Below, in pieces: positions 1 to 5,400 of a stretch of DNA of 6,629 bases (position 1 is the first letter of the stretch; each line of letters begins with the position of its first letter). The position numbers were made by a program, and so were the translations under genes. The notes under the pieces were generated by a model. That model made no database searches. It was not told the DNA's origin and worked only from the letters and a program-made list of their open reading frames with translations. Location: assembly GCA_035547915.1 (NCBI GenBank), contig DASZTS010000107.1, forward strand, positions 1-6,629. Direction: 5' to 3'. Origin of the DNA: DASSFG01 sp035547915 (lineage in GTDB: Bacteria > Planctomycetota > Planctomycetia > Pirellulales > JAICIG01).

Positions 1-210
1 CGCGCGGTTTGCGCGCATCGCGCGCGCTGGTTGGCGCGCATCGCGCGCGCTGGTTGGCGCGCATCGCGCGCGCTCGTTTGCGCGCAGCGCGCGCACTGGT
101 GTGCGCGCTCCGGCGCGCGCAGCCAAGTGCGCGCGCCGAAACGCGCAAACGGCCAAAGCCAAAGCACTTGCGAGCGCGCGCAGAGCGCGCGAAAACGGTG
201 CGCGCAGCGA
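1..210. repeat. GCGC-rich tandem repeat block (23-bp unit)
   Basis: Positions 11-33, 34-56 and 57-80 are three near-perfect copies of a unit made of GCGCGCATCGCGCGCGC followed by TGGTTG; the third copy ends CGTTTG and is 24 bp long. Degenerate GCGCGC-rich copies continue to about 210. Within it, 89-96 and 101-108 form a perfect 8-bp inverted repeat (GCGCGCAC / GTGCGCGC) around a TGGT loop. Long alternating purine-pyrimidine GC tracts like this can adopt Z-DNA or cruciform structure (established property). Reading frames are open through the block, but their products are only Arg/Ala-rich low-complexity peptides, so I do not call a gene. The block is cut by the left window edge. Confidence 0.85.
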
Positions 211-214
211 CACT

Positions 215-237
215 AGAGAAGAGAAGAGAAGAGAAGA
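215..237. repeat. AGAGA pentanucleotide microsatellite
   Basis: Four perfect tandem copies of AGAGA plus a partial fifth. A short hairpin follows (GAGAGA at 246-251 with TCTCTC at 260-265). Pure purine tracts of this kind are prone to slippage. No gene obviously depends on it: the nearest credible start codon is at 724. Confidence 0.85.
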
Positions 238-239
238 TG

Positions 240-485
240 GTAGATGAGAGAATACATACTCTCTCTGCGCGCTGCGCGCGCGGACGAAGGGTTTCTGTTA
301 CAGGTAACCCAGTGACATGGGCCATCGGGATGGCAGACCAGAAGTGCTGCGGCGCAACCGACGACCCCCGCATCGCGCCGGCCCGACCGCCGGGCCCGTC
401 ATCGGCTCGGTGCCCTGTGCCGGCGCCACCGGCGCGTTTCAAACCCCGCTCCGAAATCATCGGTCACTAAGTGGATCAATTTTAC
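240..485. other. Intergenic stretch with no credible gene
   Basis: Frames crossing this stretch encode Pro/Arg/Ala-rich sequence without hydrophobic periodicity, domains or a ribosome-binding site, and they run straight out of the repeat block to the left. I see nothing recognisable beyond small GC-rich palindromes, such as the GTTAC / GTAAC inverted repeat at 297-308. Confidence 0.5.
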
Positions 486-513
486 TTGACTATGTGGAAC
501 GGCTCCGTACAAT
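486..513 (+). promoter_or_regulatory. Candidate sigma70-type promoter (distal)
   Basis: TTGACT at 486-491 and TACAAT at 508-513 are separated by 16 bp, and each matches five of six consensus bases. Initiation would fall near 520, giving a leader of about 200 nt before the ATG at 724. It sits in the AT-richer pocket following the GC repeat block. The same TACAAT -10 form is used by the two leaderless candidates near 3933 and 4446. Confidence 0.5.
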
Positions 514-641
514 GACGGTCACTCACGGTGCGTTCCCGTCCGACAAGGTCTGGTCGATGACTTCCCTGTTTCGCCCGCCGCGTTGCGTCGGTTTCGGTCC
601 GGCCGGGCGGGCAGGAATCGTTACCTCAGCCGCCGAAAAAT

Positions 642-669
642 TTGACTCGCGAACCGCAGACGGTAGGAT
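642..669 (+). promoter_or_regulatory. Candidate sigma70-type promoter (proximal)
   Basis: TTGACT at 642-647 and TAGGAT at 664-669 are again separated by 16 bp. The -10 hexamer matches four of six consensus bases, and the -35 is identical to that of the distal promoter. Initiation near 676 would give a leader of about 48 nt for the gene at 724, so this is the better positioned of the two. Confidence 0.45.
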
Positions 670-723
670 GGCGCGCTGCGTCGGTTGAACGATCTTCGAG
701 TCGCTACGTTCCAAGAGGGCCGA

Positions 724-1158
724 ATGTGTTGCATCGCTGAAATCGGCATGTTGGTGTTTGGGATCGTGACCTTGGTCAAAGGTTCGTTCACGGTCAGTCG
801 CAATCGCGTCGTCTACGGGACGCCGGCCTACATCATCGGGGCCATCCTGGTGATGGTGCTGCCGACGATCTTCGTGATCGGCCTCGGCCTCGGCATCGTG
901 ATGGCGGCCCAGGGGCAGGCGCCCAGCCTGGACAAACCCGGAGCCTTGGTGGCGATCGATCCGGCCGTGGTGCTGTTGGCCCTGACGGCGATCACGATCA
1001 TCAGCTTCAGCAGCGGCCAGCCCGCCAAGGGGAAGAAACGCGCCCCCACGCCGTTGCAGCCGATGGGCAATCCGCCGTTCCAGCCGCTCGATCCCAACAA
1101 TCCTTACGCCGCGCCGCAATCCGACGATCGCGACCGTCTGCTGGACGAGATGCAGTAG
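724..1158 (+). CDS. Small three-helix membrane protein with C-terminal NPYAAP motif
   Basis: A 144-residue hypothetical membrane protein. I chose the ATG at 724 because AGAGG (714-718) lies 5 nt upstream; an in-frame TTG at 685 would add 13 residues without a visible ribosome-binding site. Hydrophobic segments lie at about residues 3-19, 34-62 (long, rich in I, V, L and G) and 79-96. A hydrophilic tail follows with a basic patch (KGKKR, 102-106), Pro/Gln-rich sequence and NPYAAP at 126-131. NPYxAP is a recurrent motif in planctomycete membrane proteins; its function is not known to me. The first helix with its short basic loop resembles a small planctomycete-restricted family seen only as 'hypothetical'. 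It lies 61 nt upstream of the cyclase-family gene on the same strand, so the two may be co-transcribed from the 642-669 promoter (inference). No enzymatic residues are apparent. Confidence 0.85.
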   Translation: MCCIAEIGMLVFGIVTLVKGSFTVSRNRVVYGTPAYIIGAILVMVLPTIFVIGLGLGIVMAAQGQAPSLDKPGALVAIDPAVVLLALTAITIISFSSGQPAKGKKRAPTPLQPMGNPPFQPLDPNNPYAAPQSDDRDRLLDEMQ

Positions 1159-1219
1159 TTCGCGGAAACGATCGACCGGTCCGCCGTCACAGGGGCAAAC
1201 GCCGTACACGAGTGAAGAG

Positions 1220-2992
1220 ATGCCGCACGTCGTTCGGACGTTCACCGATCGCCCGCCAGTGAAACAACCAGCGTCGCCGCGCCCGATCGAGTCGCCGCGA
1301 CGCGCAGCCCGAGCCGCGGGGCTGGCCTGGCTGGCGAGCGTTGCGATGTCGTGCATCGCGGCCGTCGGCGTCGCGGGCGAACCGCGGATCGTCGATCTGT
1401 CGCTCACGATCTCGCCGGAGATGCCGTGCAACTGGCCGGCGGGTTGGCCGCCGTTCGCGCTCGTGCCGCAACGGCGGATCGGCCCCCTGAGCGGCTACCA
1501 GGTCGATACGCTGTTCATCGACGGCAACTGCGGCACGCAGATGGACGTGCCGCCGCATTCGGTACCGCACCCCGACACGAACCTCCCCGCCGCCAATCCC
1601 TACGGCCGCGTCTATACCGACAAGGCACCGGCCTGGCAGTTCGGCGGCGAAGCGTGCGTGATCGATTGCCGCGACGCCGTCAGCGCCGCCCCCGACGGCC
1701 ACAGCGCGCTGATCAAGAAGGACCGCGTCGTCGCCTGGGAACGCGCGCACCGTCCGCTCGGGCCGGGCGATGTCGTGGTCTTCCGCAGCGGCTACACCGA
1801 CCAGTTCTATCAACCGCTCCCCGCCGGCCGACGGTTCCTGGCCGACCCGCTCGACGGCCGCGCCCCCGCCTGGCCCGACCCCGATCCCGAGTGCATGGAG
1901 TATCTGGCCGGCCGCAAGGTGCTGACGCTGGCGACCGACAGCGCCAGCATGGGGCCGATTCCCGACCTGGCCGAGCCGACGCATTACGCCGGCTTGAAAT
2001 ACGGCATGGTCTGGACGGAGAGTGCCACGGGCCTGGGCGAGCTTCCCGAGACGGGTGCCTTCTATTGCATGCTGGGCCTCAAACACGCCGACGGTCTGTA
2101 TGCCGAATGTCGGGCGTTGGCCGTGGTGGGCGAACCGCTGGCGAAGCAGCTCATCGAGTCGGCACGCCACAGACGCGTGGCCGATCTCTCGGTGACGCTG
2201 TCGCCCGATTATCCGTTGACGTGGCCCGGCGCCGGCAGCGGCAACCACCGCCAGTCGTACTTGAAGATACCCCTCTACTACGCGCCCAACCTGGCCACCT
2301 ACCACGTCACCCACCTCTTCGACTCGCAGGCGGGCACGCACCTGGTGCCGCCGGCGTACGCTCTGCCCCCGGCCGACTTCGACAACGACGATTACGCGCC
2401 GGAGGTGCGCCGCTGGCTGGCCGAGTTCGAGAAGGATTATGGCCCGCGCGGCACGAGCGACGTGACGGCCGAGCAGGTGCCGCTCGACCAGACCTGCGGT
2501 TGGGCCCGCGTCGTCGACGTGCGGCACCTGGTGGGCACGACCGAGAAGGCGAGCTGGCCCCGCTCGCCCGAGATCACCGTCGCCGACATCGAGCGCTACG
2601 AACACGAACAGGGCGAACTCGAGCCCGGCGAGATCCTGCTCTTCCGCTCCGACTACACCGACACGTGGTTTAAGAGTCTGCCCGAGGGGCAGGCGTTCCT
2701 GGCCGATCCGCTCAACGGCAAGCGCGAGGGTTGGCCCGCCCTCAGCGCGGCCGCCGCGATCTACCTGGCCAGGTCGGGCATCCGTTGCGTCGGCACCGAC
2801 GCGCCGGCGCTGGGCGGCGCCGATCCCGAGCAGGCGCAGATGACCTACTGGGCGCTCGGCAGCCGCGGGATGGTGGGCGTCGAATTCTTGAACGGTCTCG
2901 GCAAGCTGCCCGAAGGTCCCTATTTCATGTTCGCGCCGCTCAAGATCCGCGGCTGCCACGGCGGCCCCGGCCGAGCCATCGCGCTGTATTAG
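1220..2992 (+). CDS. Exported tandem-domain cyclase-family (KynB-like) protein with degenerate metal sites
   Basis: 590 residues with two copies of the cyclase / kynurenine-formamidase-like fold (PF04199 type), at about 55-305 and 318-590. The repeats are clear: VFRSGYTD (187-194) matches LFRSDYTD (474-481), and FLADPLDG (206-213) matches FLADPLNG (493-500). Active family members are metal amidohydrolases using HxGTHxDxPxH plus a later His and Glu. Domain 1 reads NCGTQMDVPPH (103-113), with both early His lost but Asp109 and His113 kept; its later His255 and Glu267 are present. Domain 2 reads QAGTHLVPPAY (370-380), keeping only His374; the later His is Tyr543, while Glu555 remains. Catalysis is therefore uncertain. 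An Arg-rich N-terminus (1-33) precedes a hydrophobic stretch (34-52) with a plausible signal-peptidase site after Ala52; RR at 27-28 is only a weak Tat hint. The ATG at 1220 has a poor Shine-Dalgarno (GAAG very close to it). ATG at 1346 is an alternative but would truncate the signal. Codon use is strongly GC-biased. Confidence 0.88.
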   Translation: MPHVVRTFTDRPPVKQPASPRPIESPRRAARAAGLAWLASVAMSCIAAVGVAGEPRIVDLSLTISPEMPCNWPAGWPPFALVPQRRIGPLSGYQVDTLFIDGNCGTQMDVPPHSVPHPDTNLPAANPYGRVYTDKAPAWQFGGEACVIDCRDAVSAAPDGHSALIKKDRVVAWERAHRPLGPGDVVVFRSGYTDQFYQPLPAGRRFLADPLDGRAPAWPDPDPECMEYLAGRKVLTLATDSASMGPIPDLAEPTHYAGLKYGMVWTESATGLGELPETGAFYCMLGLKHADGLYAECRALAVVGEPLAKQLIESARHRRVADLSVTLSPDYPLTWPGAGSGNHRQSYLKIPLYYAPNLATYHVTHLFDSQAGTHLVPPAYALPPADFDNDDYAPEVRRWLAEFEKDYGPRGTSDVTAEQVPLDQTCGWARVVDVRHLVGTTEKASWPRSPEITVADIERYEHEQGELEPGEILLFRSDYTDTWFKSLPEGQAFLADPLNGKREGWPALSAAAAIYLARSGIRCVGTDAPALGGADPEQAQMTYWALGSRGMVGVEFLNGLGKLPEGPYFMFAPLKIRGCHGGPGRAIALY

Positions 2993-3014
2993 AGCAACCG
3001 GTGTGGACAAATAA

Positions 3015-3031
3015 CGCTTCTTATAAGAGCG
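3015..3031 (+). terminator. Weak hairpin after the cyclase gene
   Basis: CGCT(T)CT at 3015-3021 pairs with AGAGCG at 3026-3031 around a TATA loop, with one bulged T, starting 23 nt after the stop codon. There is no downstream T-run, so intrinsic termination is doubtful. The right arm overlaps the dispersed GAGCGGCTGA repeat. Confidence 0.25.
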
Positions 3032-3047
3032 GCTGACAAAACCCGGA
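3027..3047 (+). repeat. Dispersed 21-bp repeat, copy 1
   Basis: GAGCGGCTGACAAAACCC followed by GGA matches positions 6324-6344 at 20 of 21 bases (C versus T at the eleventh position), in the same orientation. A 12-bp part of it, AGAGCGGCTGAC (3026-3037), is also present inverted at 3502-3513. All three copies lie between genes. Confidence 0.7.
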
Positions 3048-3097
3048 CGCCGGAGCGCTACGGACGCAAAGCATCGACTCGAGAAAGACGGGCGTGC

Positions 3098-3433
3098 TCA
3101 ACCGTACTGTAATGCAGCCGCAGTTACGACGACAGCGGTTGGTACCGCAAATAGGAGGCTCCATCTTGCGAACGCCACTGCCAATCCTATCCACGACAAA
3201 GTCAGCACAATTTGACAGAATAGCAGTATCAGTAGGTGGTCGAAGTGCAACCCAAAACGACCTGGATGATCAAACCCGATATCGCCAAATGTAAGAACGA
3301 TGCAAATTAAAGCCTGCGTGAGCGCAATCGAACTAATGCTAATGCGTTGACCGACGGTTAGGGGACGACGATAAGGTCGTAACGGAGTAACACTGCCGCT
3401 GCCTGCCGGAGCCTTATATGGGTTCTCGCTCAT
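3098..3433 (-). CDS. Small three-helix membrane protein with N-terminal NPYKAP motif
   Basis: A 111-residue hypothetical membrane protein starting at the ATG at 3433. NPYKAP occupies residues 4-9, followed by a short Pro/Arg-rich cytoplasmic-type segment (to about 30). Three hydrophobic segments follow at about 31-49, 66-88 and 91-108, and the protein ends almost immediately after the third. This layout (a short NPYxAP head, then a few helices) is common in planctomycete genomes, with no function known to me. The ribosome-binding site is weak (AGAG a few bases upstream). Base composition stands out: the gene is close to 50% GC, far lower than the cyclase gene to its left, with many A/T-ending codons. 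Together with the flanking inverted repeat this raises the possibility of separate origin. It is oriented tail-to-tail with the cyclase gene. Confidence 0.75.
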   Translation of the reverse strand: MSENPYKAPAGSGSVTPLRPYRRPLTVGQRISISSIALTQALICIVLTFGDIGFDHPGRFGLHFDHLLILLFCQIVLTLSWIGLAVAFARWSLLFAVPTAVVVTAAALQYG

Positions 3434-3501
3434 GATCTCTGCCGCAGATAACTCAATCCCTTAAGTTTCTGGCCAGCCGCCAACACGAATAGGTGGCACT
3501 C

Positions 3502-3513
3502 GTCAGCCGCTCT
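3502..3513 (-). repeat. Inverted partial copy of the GAGCGGCTGA repeat
   Basis: The minus strand reads AGAGCGGCTGAC, an exact 12-bp match to 3026-3037 on the plus strand. The two lie outside either end of the low-GC gene at 3098-3433, so that gene is bracketed by an inverted pair about 476 bp apart. Confidence 0.5.
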
Positions 3514-3559
3514 AACGAACTTCGCGCCGGGGGGGCGTGCCTGAAAAGTAGGCGGTTAC

Positions 3560-3793
3560 TCAGTCTGCCTCCTCCGAAGGTTTCTGCATCTCCGCATCTC
3601 GTCGTACATAGTGAAGGTAATCGATATGGAGTCGAACCGTGGCTAGCATTTCCTTTCGCTTCGCGGCGAGTGCGTCGTCATCCCTCTGTCGCTGCCGTCC
3701 GATGTGAATGCCCCTGTGAATGCCACCGAAGAACGCCGCCACCAACAGCATGGCGACCAGCAACGTTCTGACACTGAATTGGGGACGGCGCAT
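3560..3793 (-). CDS. Short FSVRTLL-type single-pass membrane protein
   Basis: A 77-residue protein starting at the ATG at 3793, with a strong Shine-Dalgarno AGGAGA (3804-3799) ending 5 nt before it; this fixes the start. The N-terminus has the planctomycete FSVRTLL motif (residues 6-12), which begins a single membrane helix (about 10-24). A His/Gly/Arg linker (25-34) and a highly charged, possibly coiled-coil tail (about 33-70) follow. The FSxRTLL module is found at the head of many unrelated planctomycete proteins; here almost nothing follows it, so it is either a minimal family member or a truncated one. It is divergent from the gene at 3946, with 152 bp between the start codons. Function unknown. 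Confidence 0.8.
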   Translation of the reverse strand: MRRPQFSVRTLLVAMLLVAAFFGGIHRGIHIGRQRQRDDDALAAKRKEMLATVRLHIDYLHYVRRDAEMQKPSEEAD

Positions 3794-3829
3794 GCTTGTC
3801 TCCTGCTGGCATCACGGGGCTTCTCCGGC

Positions 3830-3855
3830 CATTAGACCGCGCCAGGGCGGCGTGG
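3830..3855 (-). promoter_or_regulatory. Shared upstream element with possible -10 TCTAAT (copy 1)
   Basis: On the minus strand this begins with the core TGGCGCGGTCTAATG (3844-3830), 36 nt before the start codon at 3793. The identical 15-bp core lies 45 nt before the LRR gene (6294-6280). TCTAAT matches five of six bases of a -10 hexamer; TTCACC 17 bp upstream is a partial -35. A promoter is plausible, but a dispersed repeat is an alternative reading, because similarity (roughly three quarters of positions) extends some 25 bp further upstream. Confidence 0.4.
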
Positions 3856-3932
3856 TGAAGATTCGGGGGTCGTCAAGGCAGCGCACGCCAAAGCCGGGGG
3901 TTTTGCAACGTAATCGCCGCCCTCGCCCCCGC

Positions 3933-3945
3933 TACAATCGGGGGC
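3933..3945 (+). promoter_or_regulatory. -10 element of a likely leaderless promoter
   Basis: TACAAT (3933-3938) is followed by exactly 7 nt and then the ATG at 3946, so transcription should start at or next to the A of the start codon. No Shine-Dalgarno is present or could fit. The element sits in the loop of an inverted repeat, GCCCCC (3925-3930) / GGGGGC (3940-3945). No good -35 is seen at 16-18 bp. Positions 3930-3950 match 4443-4463 at 20 of 21 bases. Confidence 0.6.
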
Positions 3946-4374
3946 ATGGCCGGACGGTTTCAATTCTCGATACGCTTCTTGCTCCTGGCGACCGTCGCCG
4001 TGGCCGCGAGCGTGGCCGCATTCCGCCTCGAACCGTCCCTGGTGGCGATCAGCGCCCTTGATTCGGTCACACTGTTCTTCGCGACGACTGCCATCGTCGG
4101 CGTGCGGCAAACCGTCGGATGGGTTCAGGCGTTTTGGATCGGAGCCGCTTTCGTGCTCGTATTGTCGGCGATCTTCGTCGCGATGGACGCGAGCCAATCG
4201 CACCCGTTCTTGATCCCATCCGATGCGTTTTCACCCAAGAACTGGGGCGCTCGGCTCGTCGAGAATCATCGCCTGTCGCTGGCGGCATGCTGGTGCGCCG
4301 CTCCCATCAACGGCCTCTTGGCCGTCTTCCTCCACCGGCTGTTCAGGCCAAGAAAACCACCCGCCGGGCCTTGA
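3946..4374 (+). CDS. FSIRFLL-type four-helix membrane protein
   Basis: A 142-residue hypothetical membrane protein. FSIRFLL at residues 7-13 is a variant of the planctomycete FSxRTLL N-terminal motif, with Phe in place of Thr. Hydrophobic segments lie at about 8-26, 31-53, 57-80 and 111-130, then a basic tail (RLFRPRKPP, 131-139) ends the protein, suggesting the C-terminus is cytoplasmic. Between helices 3 and 4 is a polar loop (81-108) with NHR at 107-109. The start is set by the TACAAT element ending 7 nt upstream, which implies leaderless initiation. It is followed 84 nt downstream by another gene with the same promoter arrangement, so the two are separately transcribed rather than a classic operon (inference). 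No catalytic motif is seen; function unknown. Confidence 0.8.
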   Translation: MAGRFQFSIRFLLLATVAVAASVAAFRLEPSLVAISALDSVTLFFATTAIVGVRQTVGWVQAFWIGAAFVLVLSAIFVAMDASQSHPFLIPSDAFSPKNWGARLVENHRLSLAACWCAAPINGLLAVFLHRLFRPRKPPAGP

Positions 4375-4413
4375 AGGCGATCGACGGTGCGAAGAAGCCG
4401 AAGCGGACGAGGA

Positions 4414-4425
4414 AGCCGGCCGGCT
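4414..4425. repeat. 12-bp perfect palindrome between two plus-strand genes
   Basis: AGCCGGCCGGCT is its own reverse complement. It lies 39 nt after the stop of the four-helix gene and about 20 nt before the next -10 element. It lacks a loop and a T-run, so it is a poor terminator; an operator site or chance GC palindrome is equally possible. Confidence 0.35.
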
Positions 4426-4445
4426 GAATCGCGCCCCGCCGACGC

Positions 4446-4458
4446 TACAATCGGGCGC
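4446..4458 (+). promoter_or_regulatory. -10 element of a likely leaderless promoter
   Basis: TACAAT (4446-4451) ends 7 nt before the ATG at 4459, the same spacing as at 3933-3945. The surrounding CGCTACAATCGGG and the following GCATGGC are shared exactly with the other site. CTGAAT (4424-4429) at 16 bp upstream is a poor -35. GCGCCC (4431-4436) and GGGCGC (4453-4458) form an inverted repeat around the -10, comparable to the GCCCCC/GGGGGC pair at the first site. Confidence 0.6.
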
Positions 4459-4809
4459 ATGGCTGACGATCGTACTCAGACGGGCGTCGTCGTCGAAATC
4501 GACTATCCGCGCCTCATCCGACCCTATTCGCCCGAAGGATCGAATCTATGCGCATTCGGGGCGGAGCATTTCGACAGGTCTGTGTCGTCGTGGGACAAAG
4601 ACGGTGAGGCCGTCTGGACCGACGTGTATTCATTCCCGTCCATTTCCGCGGCGAAGAGTTTCGCCGAGAGCGCACACCGGTTCTTAGACTGGTATCTGGT
4701 CGATCTGAGCCACGGATTTCCCTACGAAATCCGAATATCGGCGGCGGCCGATCACGAGCATCCGCTTGCCGTCATCACGGGCCCGGTGAACAGACCTCGA
4801 AAAAGATAA
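4459..4809 (+). CDS. Unrecognised soluble protein, 116 aa
   Basis: I do not recognise this family. The 116-residue product is hydrophilic, with no signal peptide or membrane helix. It starts with a beta-like stretch (VVVEIDYPRL, 10-19). The middle is rich in aromatic residues (WDKDGEAVWTDVYSFP, 45-60), then comes an amphipathic helix-like segment (SAAKSFAESAHRFLDWYL, 63-80), a further beta-like stretch (YEIRI, 89-93) and a basic end (RPRKR). This alpha/beta pattern suggests a small folded domain. I chose the ATG at 4459 because TACAAT ends 7 nt upstream, matching the leaderless arrangement of the preceding gene; longer in-frame extensions run into Arg/Pro-rich noncoding-looking sequence. Nothing in the neighbours indicates its role. 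Confidence 0.75.
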   Translation: MADDRTQTGVVVEIDYPRLIRPYSPEGSNLCAFGAEHFDRSVSSWDKDGEAVWTDVYSFPSISAAKSFAESAHRFLDWYLVDLSHGFPYEIRISAAADHEHPLAVITGPVNRPRKR

Positions 4810-4818
4810 GGCGCGGGC

Positions 4819-4834
4819 ACGGGCGAGAACCCGT
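4819..4834 (+). terminator. Small hairpin after the 116-aa gene
   Basis: ACGGG (4819-4823) pairs with CCCGT (4830-4834) around a CGAGAA loop, 9 nt after the stop codon. No T-run follows directly, only ATTTT about 10 nt later, so intrinsic termination is uncertain. Confidence 0.25.
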
Positions 4835-4862
4835 ACGAGAGTCATTTTGAAATCCGGAGATT

Positions 4863-4973
4863 TCACCACGGATCAACGTCCACCTCCCGGATCACCTTCT
4901 TGCGAGTTACCACGACATCGTCCTGAGGGAGTGCCCGCGGGGCATGGCAATTGCTGATCCAAGTTAAGAACAT
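4863..4973 (-). pseudogene. Possible remnant of a coding C-terminus (36 codons)
   Basis: The minus strand has a 36-codon frame from ATG (4973) to TGA (4865-4863). Its last 20 residues, QDDVVVTRKKVIREVDVDPW, look like real protein, with alternating hydrophobic and charged residues. The N-terminal part does not, and no ribosome-binding site or upstream domain is visible. It could be the tail of a decayed gene, a very short real gene, or chance. It lies in the 240-nt gap between 4809 and 5050, which otherwise holds only the small hairpin near 4819. Confidence 0.2.
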
Positions 4974-5049
4974 CGATGATTTTCGGCTCGGCACAGAGAC
5001 GGCTTGCGGTTACTCGCGAAGCCAACGTCAGCAAGTCGGAATCGCAACC

Positions 5050-5346
5050 ATGACACCGCGTCAACTGTTTCGCGTCGTTTCCGCGTCGCTCGGGCTTTGG
5101 TACATGCTCCGTGGCTCATTGATGCTGCTCGACGCCTTGATGATGGCCATGCACCTGAACGAACCGGCTGCGCACACCACGATGTACAGTTATGCGGTGG
5201 TCGGCGCGTTCGAGATGTTCATCGGCTTCTTCGTGATGTGTGGGGTGCCGGCTTTCGACCGTATGGCATTTCCGCGCCATCACAAAGAAACCGACCCATC
5301 GGTTGGCAACGAAACCGGCGGCGAAGGATCTCCGATTTCGAGATGA
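5050..5346 (+). CDS. Small two-helix membrane protein, 98 aa
   Basis: A 98-residue hypothetical membrane protein. The ATG at 5050 gives a compact N-terminus, MTPRQLFRVV, leading into a first hydrophobic segment (about 9-34, including LGLWYMLRGS). A short loop (35-44) and a second helix (about 46-69) follow, then a hydrophilic tail with HH at 77-78 and Gly/Glu-rich sequence. A TTG at 4951 would add 33 polar residues that do not look coding, so I prefer 5050; its Shine-Dalgarno is weak (GGAA). The MTPRxLF start and L-x-L-W/Y helix resemble short planctomycete hypothetical proteins. It converges on the LRR gene, with 54 nt between the stops, where the palindrome TCGGCGCCGA (5361-5370) lies. Function unknown. 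Confidence 0.75.
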   Translation: MTPRQLFRVVSASLGLWYMLRGSLMLLDALMMAMHLNEPAAHTTMYSYAVVGAFEMFIGFFVMCGVPAFDRMAFPRHHKETDPSVGNETGGEGSPISR

Positions 5347-5400
5347 CCCACGACCAAGAATCGGCGCCGAATTGCACAAGGACGGAAACCCGGCCGCGAA

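Noticed and set aside
9..470. 153-codon frame through the GC repeat block
   Set aside because: It is low-complexity Arg/Ala sequence generated by the tandem repeat, with no ribosome-binding site and no recognisable fold after the repeat.
461..523. 8-bp direct repeat CGGTCACT at 461-468 and 516-523 flanking the distal promoter
   Set aside because: It could be an operator pair or insertion scar, but 8 bp at this spacing is within chance and nothing else supports it.
523..1431. 302-codon minus-strand frame across the promoter region and the 144-aa gene
   Set aside because: It spans noncoding sequence, both promoters and two plus-strand genes, with an Arg/His/Asp-rich product and no domain.
1351..2673. 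440-codon plus-strand frame inside the cyclase gene
   Set aside because: The translation is almost entirely Arg/Pro/Gly/Ala, as expected from an off-frame reading of GC-rich coding DNA.
1187..3010. 607-codon open frame on the minus strand, antisense to the cyclase gene
   Set aside because: It is the mirror of a GC-biased codon pattern. Its product is Arg/Val/Gly/His-rich without domains, whereas the plus frame shows two recognisable cyclase domains and a signal peptide.
4684..4869. 61-codon minus-strand frame with a basic hydrophobic start
   Set aside because: It overlaps the 3' end of the 116-aa gene and has no ribosome-binding site or recognisable motif.
5361..5370. Palindrome TCGGCGCCGA between the two convergent stops as a bidirectional terminator
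   Set aside because: It is a perfect palindrome without a loop or T-runs on either side, and short for a terminator.
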